Of a stretch of DNA of 46,805 bases, positions 15,554-23,653 are shown in pieces. This DNA is from Lachnospiraceae bacterium Zagget2 (GTDB taxonomy: Bacteria > Bacillota > Clostridia > Lachnospirales > Lachnospiraceae), in contig MSHD01000019.1 in the NCBI GenBank assembly GCA_001941045.1, forward strand, positions 3,560 through 50,364, written 5' to 3'. The number at the start of each line of letters is the position of its first letter. Position 1 is the stretch's first letter. A program made the position numbers and the translations under genes. The notes beneath the pieces are model-generated. The model was not told where the DNA came from. It did not search any database and was given only the letters and a program-made list of their open reading frames with translations.

Positions 15554-16495
15554 ATGCCCTTAGTAACGACAACTGATATGTTTAAGAAGGCCTATGAAGG
15601 CGGCTATGCGATCGGCGCATTTAACGTGAACAACATGGAGATCGTACAGGCGATCACCGAGGCAGCCGGAGAGCTGAATTCCCCGATCATTCTGCAGGTA
15701 TCCGCAGGCGCGAGAAAGTATGCGAACCACACCTATCTGGTCAAGCTGGTAGAGGCGGCTCTGATCGAGAATCCGCAGATCCCGATTGCTCTGCATCTGG
15801 ATCACGGCGCAGATTTCGAGATCTGCAAATCCTGTGTGGACGGCGGATTTACCTCCGTCATGATCGACGCTTCCAAGTTCCCGTTCCAGGAGAACATCGA
15901 GATCACGAAGAAGGTCGTCGAGTATGCGCATGACCACGGCGTTGTAGTTGAGGCGGAGCTCGGAAAGCTCGCCGGCATCGAGGACGACGTGAAGGTGAAG
16001 GCGGAGGATTCCTCCTACACGCAGCCGGAAGAGGTGGAAGAGTTTGTGGACAAGACCGGCGTGGACTCCCTCGCGATCGCGATTGGCACCAGCCACGGCG
16101 CATATAAGTTCAAGCCAGGCACGAAGCCGCAGCTTCGTTTCGACATCCTTCACGAGATCGAGAAGAAGATTCCGGGATTCCCGATCGTGCTGCACGGAGC
16201 TTCTTCCGTACCGCAGGAGTATGTCAAGATCATCAATGAGAACGGCGGCGCTCTGAAGGATGCCATCGGTGTACCGGAGGATCAGCTTCGCGAGGCTGCG
16301 AGATCCGCGGTCTGCAAGATCAACATCGATTCCGATCTGCGTCTCGGCCTGACCGCTGGTATTCGTCAGGTGATGAATGAGCATCCGGATTACTTCGATC
16401 CGAGACAGTATCTGACCGTGGGCCGTGCGAATGTCAAGGCAGTCGTCGCGCACAAGATCAAGGATGTGCTTGGTTCCGAAGGAAAAGCTTTATAA
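15554..16495 (+). CDS. fba: Class II fructose-1,6-bisphosphate aldolase
   Basis: This 313-residue zinc enzyme cleaves fructose 1,6-bisphosphate into glyceraldehyde 3-phosphate and dihydroxyacetone phosphate. It shows the class II landmarks: GAFNVNNMEIVQAI at the N-terminus, IALHLDHGADFE with the catalytic Asp and zinc His, VVEAELGKLAGIED, the phosphate-binding IGTSHGAYK, IVLHGASSVP, and KINIDSDLRL near the C-terminus. It has its own promoter and is followed by a strong terminator, so it is a single-gene unit as expected for a housekeeping glycolytic enzyme. It could in principle act on ketose phosphates made by the upstream locus, but nothing specific links them. Confidence 0.96.
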   Translation: MPLVTTTDMFKKAYEGGYAIGAFNVNNMEIVQAITEAAGELNSPIILQVSAGARKYANHTYLVKLVEAALIENPQIPIALHLDHGADFEICKSCVDGGFTSVMIDASKFPFQENIEITKKVVEYAHDHGVVVEAELGKLAGIEDDVKVKAEDSSYTQPEEVEEFVDKTGVDSLAIAIGTSHGAYKFKPGTKPQLRFDILHEIEKKIPGFPIVLHGASSVPQEYVKIINENGGALKDAIGVPEDQLREAARSAVCKINIDSDLRLGLTAGIRQVMNEHPDYFDPRQYLTVGRANVKAVVAHKIKDVLGSEGKAL

Positions 16496-16510
16496 GAATT
16501 GCAGAAAATG

Positions 16511-16542
16511 AGAGAGACCGCAGCGTGCGGTCTCTCTTTTTC
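16511..16542 (+). terminator. Intrinsic terminator after fba
   Basis: AGAGAGACCGCA (16511-16522) and TGCGGTCTCTCT (16526-16537) form a perfect 12-bp stem with a GCG loop, followed by TTTTT. The convergent esterase gene ends at 16549. Confidence 0.92.
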
Positions 16543-16548
16543 GCAGTT

Positions 16549-17283
16549 TTATAGAATTTTGTCCAGGAAATACGGCGCCTGCACCCGCCACCAGGGCCAG
16601 TCGTGGTTCACATCGTATCCCCAGTAGTCGACGAAGGCGGGGATACCGCGGGAGCGCAGGACTGCATCCAGCTGACGCGTCCCGTCCAGGAGCTGATCCT
16701 CCCAGGCGCCCTGCCCGACGCAGATAAAGATTTTGCTCTGGCGATAGAGCTCCATATAGGGGTGCTCCGGGGGCAGATTCTGCAGGCAGTGGCAGGGAGA
16801 ATTCAGGTATACCAGATCATCCATATAACCGTTCAGCATGGAAGCCGCATCGTAGAGTCCGCTCAGGCAGACGCAGGCGTCGAAGCGGTCCGGAAAGCGG
16901 AAGAAGATATTTCCGGCGTGGTACGCGCCCATGCTGCAGCCGAGCGTCATAGCTTTCTGCCCGTTTGCATACTGCTCGAGGAAGGGTGTCACTTCCTGCA
17001 AAAGATACTGGATCCAGCGCTCGTGCTGCTCAATCCGCTCGCGGGGATTCTTCCACTCGCAGGACCAGGTCTCTGCATCGATCGCATCCACACAGAAGAG
17101 CTGCAGCCGTCCGGATTCAATAAAGGAACTGCAGGCTTCTACCATCCCGAAGCCCTCGAAGTCATGGCAGTTCCCATTCTGTGAGGGAATCACGAGGCAG
17201 GGTTTTCCCGACTGGCCATAGCGCTTTACAGGCATTTCGCGCCCCAGGCGCTCACTGTACCATTGTGTCATCTGTATTTCCAT
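16549..17283 (-). CDS. Alpha/beta-hydrolase (putative esterase family)
   Basis: This 244-residue protein has an alpha/beta-hydrolase fold of the putative-esterase (esterase D/antigen 85-like) kind. The nucleophile elbow is LGCSMGAYHAGN (serine near residue 116), and a histidine in VNHDWPWW near residue 230 probably completes the triad. No signal peptide is seen, so it should be cytoplasmic. It is the last gene of a three-gene operon with an ATP-grasp ligase and a PRPP-synthetase-like protein, starting 15 bases after the ligase with a GGGAG ribosome-binding site. The esterase might act on the ligase's product or on a precursor, but the substrate is unknown. Confidence 0.82.
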   Translation of the reverse strand: MEIQMTQWYSERLGREMPVKRYGQSGKPCLVIPSQNGNCHDFEGFGMVEACSSFIESGRLQLFCVDAIDAETWSCEWKNPRERIEQHERWIQYLLQEVTPFLEQYANGQKAMTLGCSMGAYHAGNIFFRFPDRFDACVCLSGLYDAASMLNGYMDDLVYLNSPCHCLQNLPPEHPYMELYRQSKIFICVGQGAWEDQLLDGTRQLDAVLRSRGIPAFVDYWGYDVNHDWPWWRVQAPYFLDKIL

Positions 17284-17298
17284 AAGAAATCACTCCCT

Positions 17299-18489
17299 TT
17301 ATTTTGCCAGGGTATACTGGAAGAATTCGTTCATCTTTTCCACAGTTTCCAGTTTGGCCAGATAGATGAAGTCGCCCATGCCATGTGCCAGTACGGCGGG
17401 CAGCTCCTGTGCCATCCGGAGACTGTCGTCGAATTTTTCCATAATCTCATCATGTGAGTGGAGATAGGAGACTTCGCGCCAGCGTCCGACGAAGGCGCAG
17501 AAGCACGGCGTGGCTTTGGAGACATGGCGCAGTTCGTCGTAGACCATCATGTCCGCGTAATACTGATAGCAGTTCGCGCTGTAAGCGAAATTGATCATGT
17601 CAGCGGTAGGCCCGCCGGACGGACGCATGTTGACCTCCAGCCCCACGATCTGTCCGGTCTTACCCAGACGCGGATGGTCCTGTGTCAGACGGAAAAACTC
17701 GAGGTGGACAAAGCGGCTGCGCACATGGAAGGCCTTCACACAGGCGTGACCGTAGGAGCGCAGATTTTCTGCGAGCTGATTTACAATGTAGAAATGGATC
17801 TCCTCGTGCTCGTTGACGCAGTCCATGATCGAGATCGGGGAGATATTGCCTGTCTCGAAGAGGATCTCACCCCGGCTGTTCACAATCGCATCGAAGGAGC
17901 AGATCTCGCCGGGCACAAATTCCTCCATAATATAGGGAATCTCCGGGAGATTGCAGAAGAAGGATGCAAGATCATCCTCGCAGGTAATCTTCCAGGTGTC
18001 GGACGCGCCGACGCCGCTGTCCGGCTTTACGATGACCGGGTAGCCGCCCTCTTTTATGAAAGCGCGTGCGCTGTCAATATCCTCAACCAGATGCCAGCGC
18101 GCGGTCGGGACTCCGGCTGCCTTATAGCCCTCTTTCATACGGGATTTATGTTTGATCAGTTCCATATCCTGCGGATGAAGCCCGGTCGTGATGTGGAAAT
18201 CCTCACGCAGTCTTGCATCCTGCTCGAGCCAGTATTCATTGTTGCTCTCGAGCCAGTCGATCTTTCCATGGCGGAAGGAGAGATAGGCCACAGCGCGGAA
18301 CATGTCCTCGTAGTTCTCCATATTCTCGACGCGATAATATTCCGTCAGTGTCTGTCGGAGTCCTTCCGACAGGGAGTCATAGGGAGTATCGCCGATACCG
18401 AGCACATTCACGCCGTTATTTTTCAGCGCAAAGCAGAAGTTTTCAAAGTTTTCCGGGAATCCCGGGGAAATAAAAATAAAATTTTTCAT
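17299..18489 (-). CDS. ATP-grasp ligase of unknown substrate
   Basis: This 396-residue protein has the layout of carboxylate-amine/thiol ligases that use ATP through an acyl-phosphate. The N-terminal domain begins MKNFIFISPGFPENFENF. The ATP-grasp domain shows GGYPVIVKPDSGVGASDTW (nucleotide-binding lysine and glycine-rich loop, about residues 148-166), YIMEEFVPGEICSFDAIVN, and the metal-binding Glu/Asn in LEVNMRPSGGPT near residue 290. A C-terminal domain of about 90 residues follows. The start is 5 bases after the PRPP-synthetase-like gene, so translation is probably coupled. It is not a recognisable purine or arginine biosynthesis enzyme. A specialised small-molecule or peptide ligase is the likeliest reading. 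Confidence 0.85.
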   Translation of the reverse strand: MKNFIFISPGFPENFENFCFALKNNGVNVLGIGDTPYDSLSEGLRQTLTEYYRVENMENYEDMFRAVAYLSFRHGKIDWLESNNEYWLEQDARLREDFHITTGLHPQDMELIKHKSRMKEGYKAAGVPTARWHLVEDIDSARAFIKEGGYPVIVKPDSGVGASDTWKITCEDDLASFFCNLPEIPYIMEEFVPGEICSFDAIVNSRGEILFETGNISPISIMDCVNEHEEIHFYIVNQLAENLRSYGHACVKAFHVRSRFVHLEFFRLTQDHPRLGKTGQIVGLEVNMRPSGGPTADMINFAYSANCYQYYADMMVYDELRHVSKATPCFCAFVGRWREVSYLHSHDEIMEKFDDSLRMAQELPAVLAHGMGDFIYLAKLETVEKMNEFFQYTLAK

Positions 18490-18494
18490 CGCGG

Positions 18495-19679
18495 TTATAC
18501 CTCTCCGTTTCTGTATTTCTCCAGATAATTGTGGATACGATCATAGGGATCCAGCAGTTCACTGATGGATGCATCGTGGTTCAGCGTGTCAATCAGCAGG
18601 GCGATGTACTTGGACACATCGCAGCTGATGTAATACGGGCGTGAGAGCACTTCCGGCGACTGATAGATCAGATTTGTAGTGAGCACGCGGTCGATGACGC
18701 CCTCCTCCCAGGCCTCATCGAAACGCTTCATGCCATTTGTGAACAGCCCGAAGGTCGAGTAGATGAAGATGCGGCGCGCGTGCAGCTTCTTGAGCTGACG
18801 GGCTACCTCCAGCATACTCTCGCCCGAGGAAATCATGTCGTCGATAACGATGACGTCTTTTCCTTCTACATTGGAGCCGAGGAACTCGTGCGCGACGATC
18901 GGATTGCGTCCTCCTACGATCTGCGTATAGTCGCGGCGCTTGTAAAACATGCCCATGTCCACGCCGAGGACATTTGCCAGGTAGACTGCACGGTCCATGC
19001 CGCCCTCGTCAGGGCTGACAACCATCAGATGATCGCTGTCAATCTGAATATCTTTGACGTGAGACAGCAGCGCTTTGATGAACTGATAGGAAGGCTGCAC
19101 CGTGTCAAAACCTTCGAGCGGGATCGCGTTCTGCACGCGCGGGTCATGCGCGTCAAAGGTGATCAGATTGTCCACACCCATGCGGCTCAGCTCTTTCAGG
19201 GCGAGCGCGCAGTCCAGGGATTCGCGCGTAGTGCGCTTGTGCTGGCGGCTCTCATAGAGGAAAGGCATGATGACTGTAATCCGCCTGGCCTTGCCGCCGC
19301 AGGCAGCGATGATGCGCTTCAGATTCTGATAGTGGTCGTCCGGCGACATATGGTTCTCATGGCCGCACAGGGAATAGGTCAGGCTGTAATTACATACGTC
19401 CACCATCAGATAGAGATCGCGTCCGCGGACAGATTCCATGACGATGCCCTTGGCCTCGCCGGAGCCAAAGCGGGGAATGCTCGTATCAATCAGATAGGAG
19501 TCCTGCTCGTAGCCCTGAAACATGATGCTGTCCTTGTGCTCCAGAGAGCTTTCACGCCGCCACTGTACCAGGTAATCGTTCACCCGCTGGCCCAGCTCTG
19601 TACAGCCGGGTAAGGGGATGAGTCCGAGGGAACCGACGGGGATAGTCTCAAGAACCCGTTCGCTGCGCTGAGTATTCAT
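18495..19679 (-). CDS. prs: Ribose-phosphate pyrophosphokinase-like protein (non-canonical)
   Basis: The 394-residue product is related to PRPP synthetase, which makes phosphoribosyl pyrophosphate from ribose 5-phosphate and ATP. It is about 80 residues longer than the usual 315. Counterparts of key parts are visible: the flexible-loop region PFLYESRQHKRTTRES, TFDAHDPRVQNAIP, VVSPDEGGMDRAVYLANVLG, and the PRPP-binding loop VIVIDDMISSGESM. The motifs differ from housekeeping Prs, and an extra N-terminal segment of about 30 residues and a longer C-terminus are present. It leads an operon with an ATP-grasp ligase and an esterase. This may be a second, specialised PRPP synthetase, so the symbol shows the family only. 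Confidence 0.82.
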   Translation of the reverse strand: MNTQRSERVLETIPVGSLGLIPLPGCTELGQRVNDYLVQWRRESSLEHKDSIMFQGYEQDSYLIDTSIPRFGSGEAKGIVMESVRGRDLYLMVDVCNYSLTYSLCGHENHMSPDDHYQNLKRIIAACGGKARRITVIMPFLYESRQHKRTTRESLDCALALKELSRMGVDNLITFDAHDPRVQNAIPLEGFDTVQPSYQFIKALLSHVKDIQIDSDHLMVVSPDEGGMDRAVYLANVLGVDMGMFYKRRDYTQIVGGRNPIVAHEFLGSNVEGKDVIVIDDMISSGESMLEVARQLKKLHARRIFIYSTFGLFTNGMKRFDEAWEEGVIDRVLTTNLIYQSPEVLSRPYYISCDVSKYIALLIDTLNHDASISELLDPYDRIHNYLEKYRNGEV

Positions 19680-19697
19680 GTCTTTGTCCTCCAGGTA

Positions 19698-19725
19698 GTT
19701 ATAAAATAAAGTTTTTTATGTGCAA
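19698..19725 (-). promoter_or_regulatory. Promoter of the PRPP-synthetase-like operon
   Basis: On the minus strand, TTGCAC (19725-19720) and TATAAC (19703-19698) are 16 bases apart, just after the dnaI stop. The start codon is about 20 bases further, with GGAGG before it. Confidence 0.5.
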
Positions 19726-19737
19726 CAGGCTCTGCCA

Positions 19738-20700
19738 CTATACAGAGCCGGAGATCTTACGTCGAATGCGAATGTCGCCACCGGTGAATTTCAGAAGCGT
19801 GTACGAGCTCATGATGCGGGAGAAGATGCGCTCGCTGTAGGTATTCTGAAATTCCTGCATCGACAGGTTGGTCGAAATCACGGTAGATTTGCCCGCAAGT
19901 GCGCGCTCGTTCAGAATCTGAAACAGGCGGGAGACCGTGAAGCTGTTTGGCAGCTCGGTACCCATATCGTCCAGAATCAGAAGATCACACTGAAGCAGCG
20001 GATCACAGGATTCCCGCGGCTGTCCGGGCGTCGTGCTGATCGAGCGGGAGAGCAGTGCAAAAAGCTGGAACGAGGTAAAATAAATGACCGAATAGCCCTG
20101 GTCCAGCAGCGACTTTGCAATGCAGTTGGAGAGGAAAGTCTTCCCGGTGCCGACCGGCCCGTAGAAGAGAAGGTTCTTTTCCCCGGGGTGAAAATCATCC
20201 GCGAAGGCATGGCAGCTTTGCAGAATATCGCCCATCACTTCCCGCTGCTGAGCGTCATATACATCCATGCGCAGCGTGGAAAAATTCTCCTTTTCCAGAA
20301 CTGCCTCCAGATGAGAGGAGGAGTAGAGAAAGCGTATCTCTTCCTGGTGGAAACAGTGGCATTTCCGATGGCCGATGTAGCCGGTGTCATGGCAGTCCGG
20401 ACAGGTATACTGCATATCCAGATAATCTGCCGGGTATCCCGCCTCTGTAAGGATCTTCTCACGCTCCTGCTGCAAATCGTTCAGCTGTTCGCGGAGTGTC
20501 TGCAGTGCCAGAGAATCTCCGTCGAAGAGCTGCTCTGCCTTCTGTACGCTGCAGGCGGACACCTCTTCCTGGATCTCACGGATACGCGGAAAGCGCGCAT
20601 AGATCTCATCGGTCCGCGCGAGCTGTTCCCGGTAATGTCTGTATTGTCTGCGGTCGTATTCCCGCATGATCGCGTCATACTGACTGTTGCTGAGCGGCAT
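19738..20700 (-). CDS. dnaI: DnaI/DnaC-like helicase-loader ATPase
   Basis: This 320-residue AAA+ protein is expected to load the replicative helicase onto DNA. The N-terminal part holds a zinc-binding cysteine cluster (YTCPDCHDTGYIGHRKCHCF), as in DnaI-type loaders. The C-terminal ATPase has Walker A FYGPVGTGKTFLSN, Walker B LLILDDMGTE and an arginine-containing SERIFSRIMSS. It starts 9 bases after the upstream dnaD-like gene with GGAGG, so they form one operon. In Firmicutes DnaD-like proteins and DnaI act together in restart and initiation, so the context agrees. A transposon-type IstB/DnaC ATPase is less likely because no transposase is nearby. Confidence 0.87.
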   Translation of the reverse strand: MPLSNSQYDAIMREYDRRQYRHYREQLARTDEIYARFPRIREIQEEVSACSVQKAEQLFDGDSLALQTLREQLNDLQQEREKILTEAGYPADYLDMQYTCPDCHDTGYIGHRKCHCFHQEEIRFLYSSSHLEAVLEKENFSTLRMDVYDAQQREVMGDILQSCHAFADDFHPGEKNLLFYGPVGTGKTFLSNCIAKSLLDQGYSVIYFTSFQLFALLSRSISTTPGQPRESCDPLLQCDLLILDDMGTELPNSFTVSRLFQILNERALAGKSTVISTNLSMQEFQNTYSERIFSRIMSSYTLLKFTGGDIRIRRKISGSV

Positions 20701-20709
20701 GGAATCCTC

Positions 20710-21741
20710 CTACATCTGACTCTTGAGAAGCTGCTTTTCCAGCTCATCAAAATCGTAATCCCGCTGCTGAAAATTCGTGAACCCAGTCTGGCGTGCGCGC
20801 GTCTTTTTCTTCGGGACAGCCTTGCGGTGATTCTGATCAAGCGCCTGTACGTCGGCGAGTGTATGTACGTTCTTCTCCTGCCAGTCCTGCAGAATGCGGT
20901 CCGCATAGCGGAAACTGGCCTTGTGCAGCTGTTCCATCGTCCGGTTGCAGGCCTCGAGAACAAGATCCAGGGAAAATCCCCAGGTATCCAGCCATTTCTC
21001 GATATAGTCCTGCTCGGATCTGACAGGATTGCGGTCATTCAGGCCAAAGGCCTTCATAACGGCAAAGGTGTTTTTGTGGTAGACGCTGGTGCGCTCCTTC
21101 GCCTCGTCCACCGTGGCAATGTGTGCCTCCGCCCAGGCGAGGCCGACGCGGCGGATATAGTGGATGCTCTTACTGCCCTTGCAGACACAGTATTCGACCA
21201 GGTATTCCAGCAGATCCGTGGAAAAGTGCAGCTGATCATAAAAATAGAGCAGCGTCTCGATCTCTGACGACGAGAGCGTTTTTCCCATATACTGGCTGCA
21301 CACAAAGAGGAGCTGCCGGCACTCTTCGTCATTCGCAAAGGCCTCAATCTCCTTTGCGCTGTAGGACTTCTGCCCCGGTTCCTTTGCCTGGGCGGGCTCC
21401 TTCGCAGGAGCAGTCTGTACAGTCTGCGTGCTCTCGCCCGGCGCGTGCAGCGTGCACAGATAGATACCCTGCAGTGTATTGGAGCTGTCGCACTCGAGTT
21501 GGAGAACCCTCTGCTTTTCCCAGTATTTCAGGGCGCGCAGGATGTCGCTCTCCGTTCGGTCCAGGGCGTCGGCAAGCCCGGAGACGGAGAGCTCAGGAGA
21601 CGGGCGCTTCAGCGCGCGGAGCAGGTAAAGGTATACCTTTACATACTCCCCGTTCGCCTTTGGCATATAATAGTCGAGGAACAGATTCGACACGCTGGTC
21701 TGATCGTTATCCCCGGCAGATTTTAAAATAAATTGTCCCAT
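20710..21741 (-). CDS. dnaD: DnaD-domain replication protein
   Basis: This 343-residue protein resembles the DnaD/DnaB primosome proteins of Firmicutes. An N-terminal winged-helix region (LFLDYYMPKANGEYVKVYLYLLRALK, about residues 22-47, then VSGLADALDRTESDILRALKYW) is followed by a Pro/Ala/Glu linker and one or two helical DnaD-type domains (LLYFYDQLHFSTDLLEYLVEYCV; VRSEQDYIEKWLDTWGFSLDLVLEAC). The second carries the family's YxxxIxxxWxxxxI pattern (YADRILQDWQEKNVHT). The C-terminus is basic. It is the first gene of the dnaD-dnaI operon, downstream of an extended -10 promoter and a DnaA-box-like cluster. Whether it is the DnaB-type or the DnaD-type orthologue is not clear. Confidence 0.85.
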   Translation of the reverse strand: MGQFILKSAGDNDQTSVSNLFLDYYMPKANGEYVKVYLYLLRALKRPSPELSVSGLADALDRTESDILRALKYWEKQRVLQLECDSSNTLQGIYLCTLHAPGESTQTVQTAPAKEPAQAKEPGQKSYSAKEIEAFANDEECRQLLFVCSQYMGKTLSSSEIETLLYFYDQLHFSTDLLEYLVEYCVCKGSKSIHYIRRVGLAWAEAHIATVDEAKERTSVYHKNTFAVMKAFGLNDRNPVRSEQDYIEKWLDTWGFSLDLVLEACNRTMEQLHKASFRYADRILQDWQEKNVHTLADVQALDQNHRKAVPKKKTRARQTGFTNFQQRDYDFDELEKQLLKSQM

Positions 21742-21799
21742 ATTGTAAGTACTCCCTCTAAGACGGGCTGCGCCATAAGCGCGTCCTGCATCTCTATGG

Positions 21800-21808
21800 A
21801 GTATAACA
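21800..21808 (-). promoter_or_regulatory. Extended -10 promoter of the dnaD-dnaI operon
   Basis: On the minus strand TGTTATACT matches the extended -10 motif TGnTATACT. No good -35 box is seen at 17 bases. Transcription would start near 21793, about 50 bases before dnaD. Confidence 0.55.
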
Positions 21809-21876
21809 CAGCTTTTTCAAAAAGAAAATAGGGCGGTGAAAGCGCAGGGGGCGGGATAAGAACTTTGAAAAGTGAC

Positions 21877-22072
21877 GGTGGATAATGTGGATAACTTCGT
21901 GGAAAGATCGGATTATGGGAAACTGCCGCAGACAGAATCTGACAGGAAAACGGAAAAAATCCATCTTTTGACGAAGAGGGCATGGGACATTATGTAAAGT
22001 GGATTATCCACTTAAAAATCCACATGTCTATGCAGCGGGAATTGTTGATAAACATGTGGATAATGTGGACAA
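21877..22072. promoter_or_regulatory. Cluster of DnaA-box-like sequences between murC and dnaD
   Basis: The 333-base gap between dnaD and murC holds no gene but several matches to the DnaA box TTATCCACA or its complement TGTGGATAA. Exact matches are at 21886-21894 and 22055-22063. One-mismatch copies are at 21877-21885 (GGTGGATAA), 22004-22012 (TTATCCACT) and 22064-22072 (TGTGGACAA). Two pairs are in tandem head-to-tail. The copy at 22004 lies in a near-perfect 17-base dyad (AAGTGGAT/ATCCACTT, 21997-22013). The cluster is upstream of the primosome operon promoter, suggesting DnaA control or a DnaA titration site. Confidence 0.65.
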
Positions 22073-22074
22073 CT

Positions 22075-23454
22075 TTATTTTGAAAGTAAATTTTCGCCTA
22101 TTTTCAGCACGTCTCCGGCTCCCATAGTTATCAACAGGTCCCCGTGCATACAATTTTTTAATAAAAATTTCTCAATTTCTTCAAAAGAGGGGAAGTAGGA
22201 GCAGGGTTTCCCGAGGCTTTCGATCTCCTTCTGCAGTGTCTGCGAGCTGATGCCAATCGTATTCTGCTCACGGGCCGCGTAGATGTCAGCCAGAACCACG
22301 TGATCGGCCAGCGTAAGCGCCTCCGCAAAGTCGTGGAGGAAGGCCTTCGTGCGGGTATAGGTGTGCGGCTGGAACACGCACCAGATCTCCCGGTGCGGAT
22401 AGTCCGCCGCGGCCTTCAGTGTGGCGCGGATCTCGGTCGGGTGGTGCGCATAGTCGTCGATGACCGTCACGCCTTTCACTTCGCCCTTATACTGGAAGCG
22501 GCGTTCGGTGCCGTGGAAGCGGCGCAGCCCTGCGGCGGCAGTCGGGAAATCGATGTCCAGCTCAAGGCAGAGTGCGAGCGCAGCCAGGGAATTTGAGATA
22601 TTGTGACGGCCCGGGACATGCAGCGTGACCGTGCCGACAGGTTCCTCTGCGTGATACAGTTCATAGATGCCGCCGCCGTCCTCTCCGAAGCGGATATCCT
22701 CTGCGTGATAGTCCTCCGCGCCGGTCAGCCCGTAGGTGACGGTACGGGCGGTGATGCCATCCGTGATCTCTTCCGGGCGTTCGATCTCGCCGTTCAGGAC
22801 GAGCAGGCCGTCGTCCGGCAGGAGCGCGGCGAAGCGATGGAAGGAATTGCGGATATCCTGCAGATCTTTAAAGAAGTCCATGTGATCTTCCTCGATATTC
22901 AGGATCAGAGCTGCGGTCGGGAAGAAGGAGAGAAAGCTGTTCGTGTACTCGCAGGCCTCCGTCAGGAAGGTGTCCGAATGGCCGACACGGATATTGCCGC
23001 CGATCTCGGGCAGGATGCCGCCGACGGATATTGTCGGGTCTTTTTCTGCTTCCAGCAGGATCATGGAGAGCATGGAAGTGGTCGTCGTCTTTCCGTGCGT
23101 TCCGGAAACGCCGATGGCTGTCGGATAATTCCGCATGATCTGACCGAGCAGGTCAGCGCGCGCCAGCATCGGAAGAGAAGCGGCCCGCGCCGCGGCGAAT
23201 TCGGGGTTGTCCGGATGGATCGCGGCGGTGTAGATGACAAGCTGGATGTCGGGCGTAATATTTTCGGCGCGCTGCCCGATGGCAATGCGGGCGCCGAGTG
23301 CGGTAAGGTGACGGGTCAGCTCGGATTCCGTGGCGTCAGAGCCGGATACCGTGAATCCTTCCTTTATGAGAATCTCGGCCAGGCCGCTCATACTGATCCC
23401 GCCGATACCGATAAAATGTACATGTACCGGTGATTGAAAGTTGATTTCATACAT
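22075..23454 (-). CDS. murC: UDP-N-acetylmuramate--L-alanine ligase MurC
   Basis: MurC adds L-alanine to UDP-N-acetylmuramic acid, the first peptide step of cell-wall precursor synthesis in the cytoplasm. The 459 residues match the family's usual length. The N-terminal nucleotide-binding domain shows VHFIGIGGISMSGLAEIL and VSGSDATESELT; the central ATP-binding domain shows GVSGTHGKTTTTSM (P-loop); later come EACEYTNSFLSF, NIEEDHMDFF, the PGRHNISNSLAA segment and VIDDYAHHPTEI, all MurC signatures. It has its own promoter and is transcribed toward the dnaD operon. The stop lies immediately beside the DnaA-box cluster. Confidence 0.97.
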   Translation of the reverse strand: MYEINFQSPVHVHFIGIGGISMSGLAEILIKEGFTVSGSDATESELTRHLTALGARIAIGQRAENITPDIQLVIYTAAIHPDNPEFAAARAASLPMLARADLLGQIMRNYPTAIGVSGTHGKTTTTSMLSMILLEAEKDPTISVGGILPEIGGNIRVGHSDTFLTEACEYTNSFLSFFPTAALILNIEEDHMDFFKDLQDIRNSFHRFAALLPDDGLLVLNGEIERPEEITDGITARTVTYGLTGAEDYHAEDIRFGEDGGGIYELYHAEEPVGTVTLHVPGRHNISNSLAALALCLELDIDFPTAAAGLRRFHGTERRFQYKGEVKGVTVIDDYAHHPTEIRATLKAAADYPHREIWCVFQPHTYTRTKAFLHDFAEALTLADHVVLADIYAAREQNTIGISSQTLQKEIESLGKPCSYFPSFEEIEKFLLKNCMHGDLLITMGAGDVLKIGENLLSK

Positions 23455-23489
23455 AAACTGTAAATGCTCCGTTTCCTGTTCTTAACAAT

Positions 23490-23518
23490 ATAGTATACCT
23501 CTTTTGCGGAAAAAGCAA
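23490..23518 (-). promoter_or_regulatory. Promoter of murC
   Basis: On the minus strand TTGCTT (23518-23513) and TACTAT (23495-23490) are 17 bases apart. It sits back to back with the glgC promoter in the roughly 200-base divergent gap. Confidence 0.6.
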
Positions 23519-23583
23519 CGCGGGGAAAACTCGTTTGCTGTCACAAATTGATGGAAAATAAAGAACAATTTTTGGCTAAAATG

Positions 23584-23612
23584 TTCACTATTTACAAGAA
23601 TTATGGTATACT
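23584..23612 (+). promoter_or_regulatory. Extended -10 promoter of glgC
   Basis: TTCACT (23584-23589), 17 bases, then TATACT (23607-23612) with TGG directly before it (TGnTATACT). The upstream ATG at 23603 overlaps this -10 box, so it cannot be the translation start. Confidence 0.65.
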
Positions 23613-23653
23613 TGGCTCAGAGATATTTTCAGAATGCATCAAGAGGTGATAAC

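Noticed and set aside
19738-20700. Transposon IstB-type ATPase
   Set aside because: There is no transposase or terminal repeat nearby, and the N-terminal zinc cluster and the dnaD neighbour favour a helicase loader.
19720-21267. A 515-codon plus-strand ORF opposite dnaI and dnaD
   Set aside because: Both minus-strand genes have Walker motifs, zinc cysteines and ribosome-binding sites. The plus-strand product lacks any recognisable motif.
21742-22074. A chromosomal replication origin (oriC) at the DnaA-box cluster
   Set aside because: No dnaA, dnaN or rpmH gene is adjacent, and no clear AT-rich unwinding region with DnaA-trio repeats is seen. A regulatory or titration cluster is the more modest reading.
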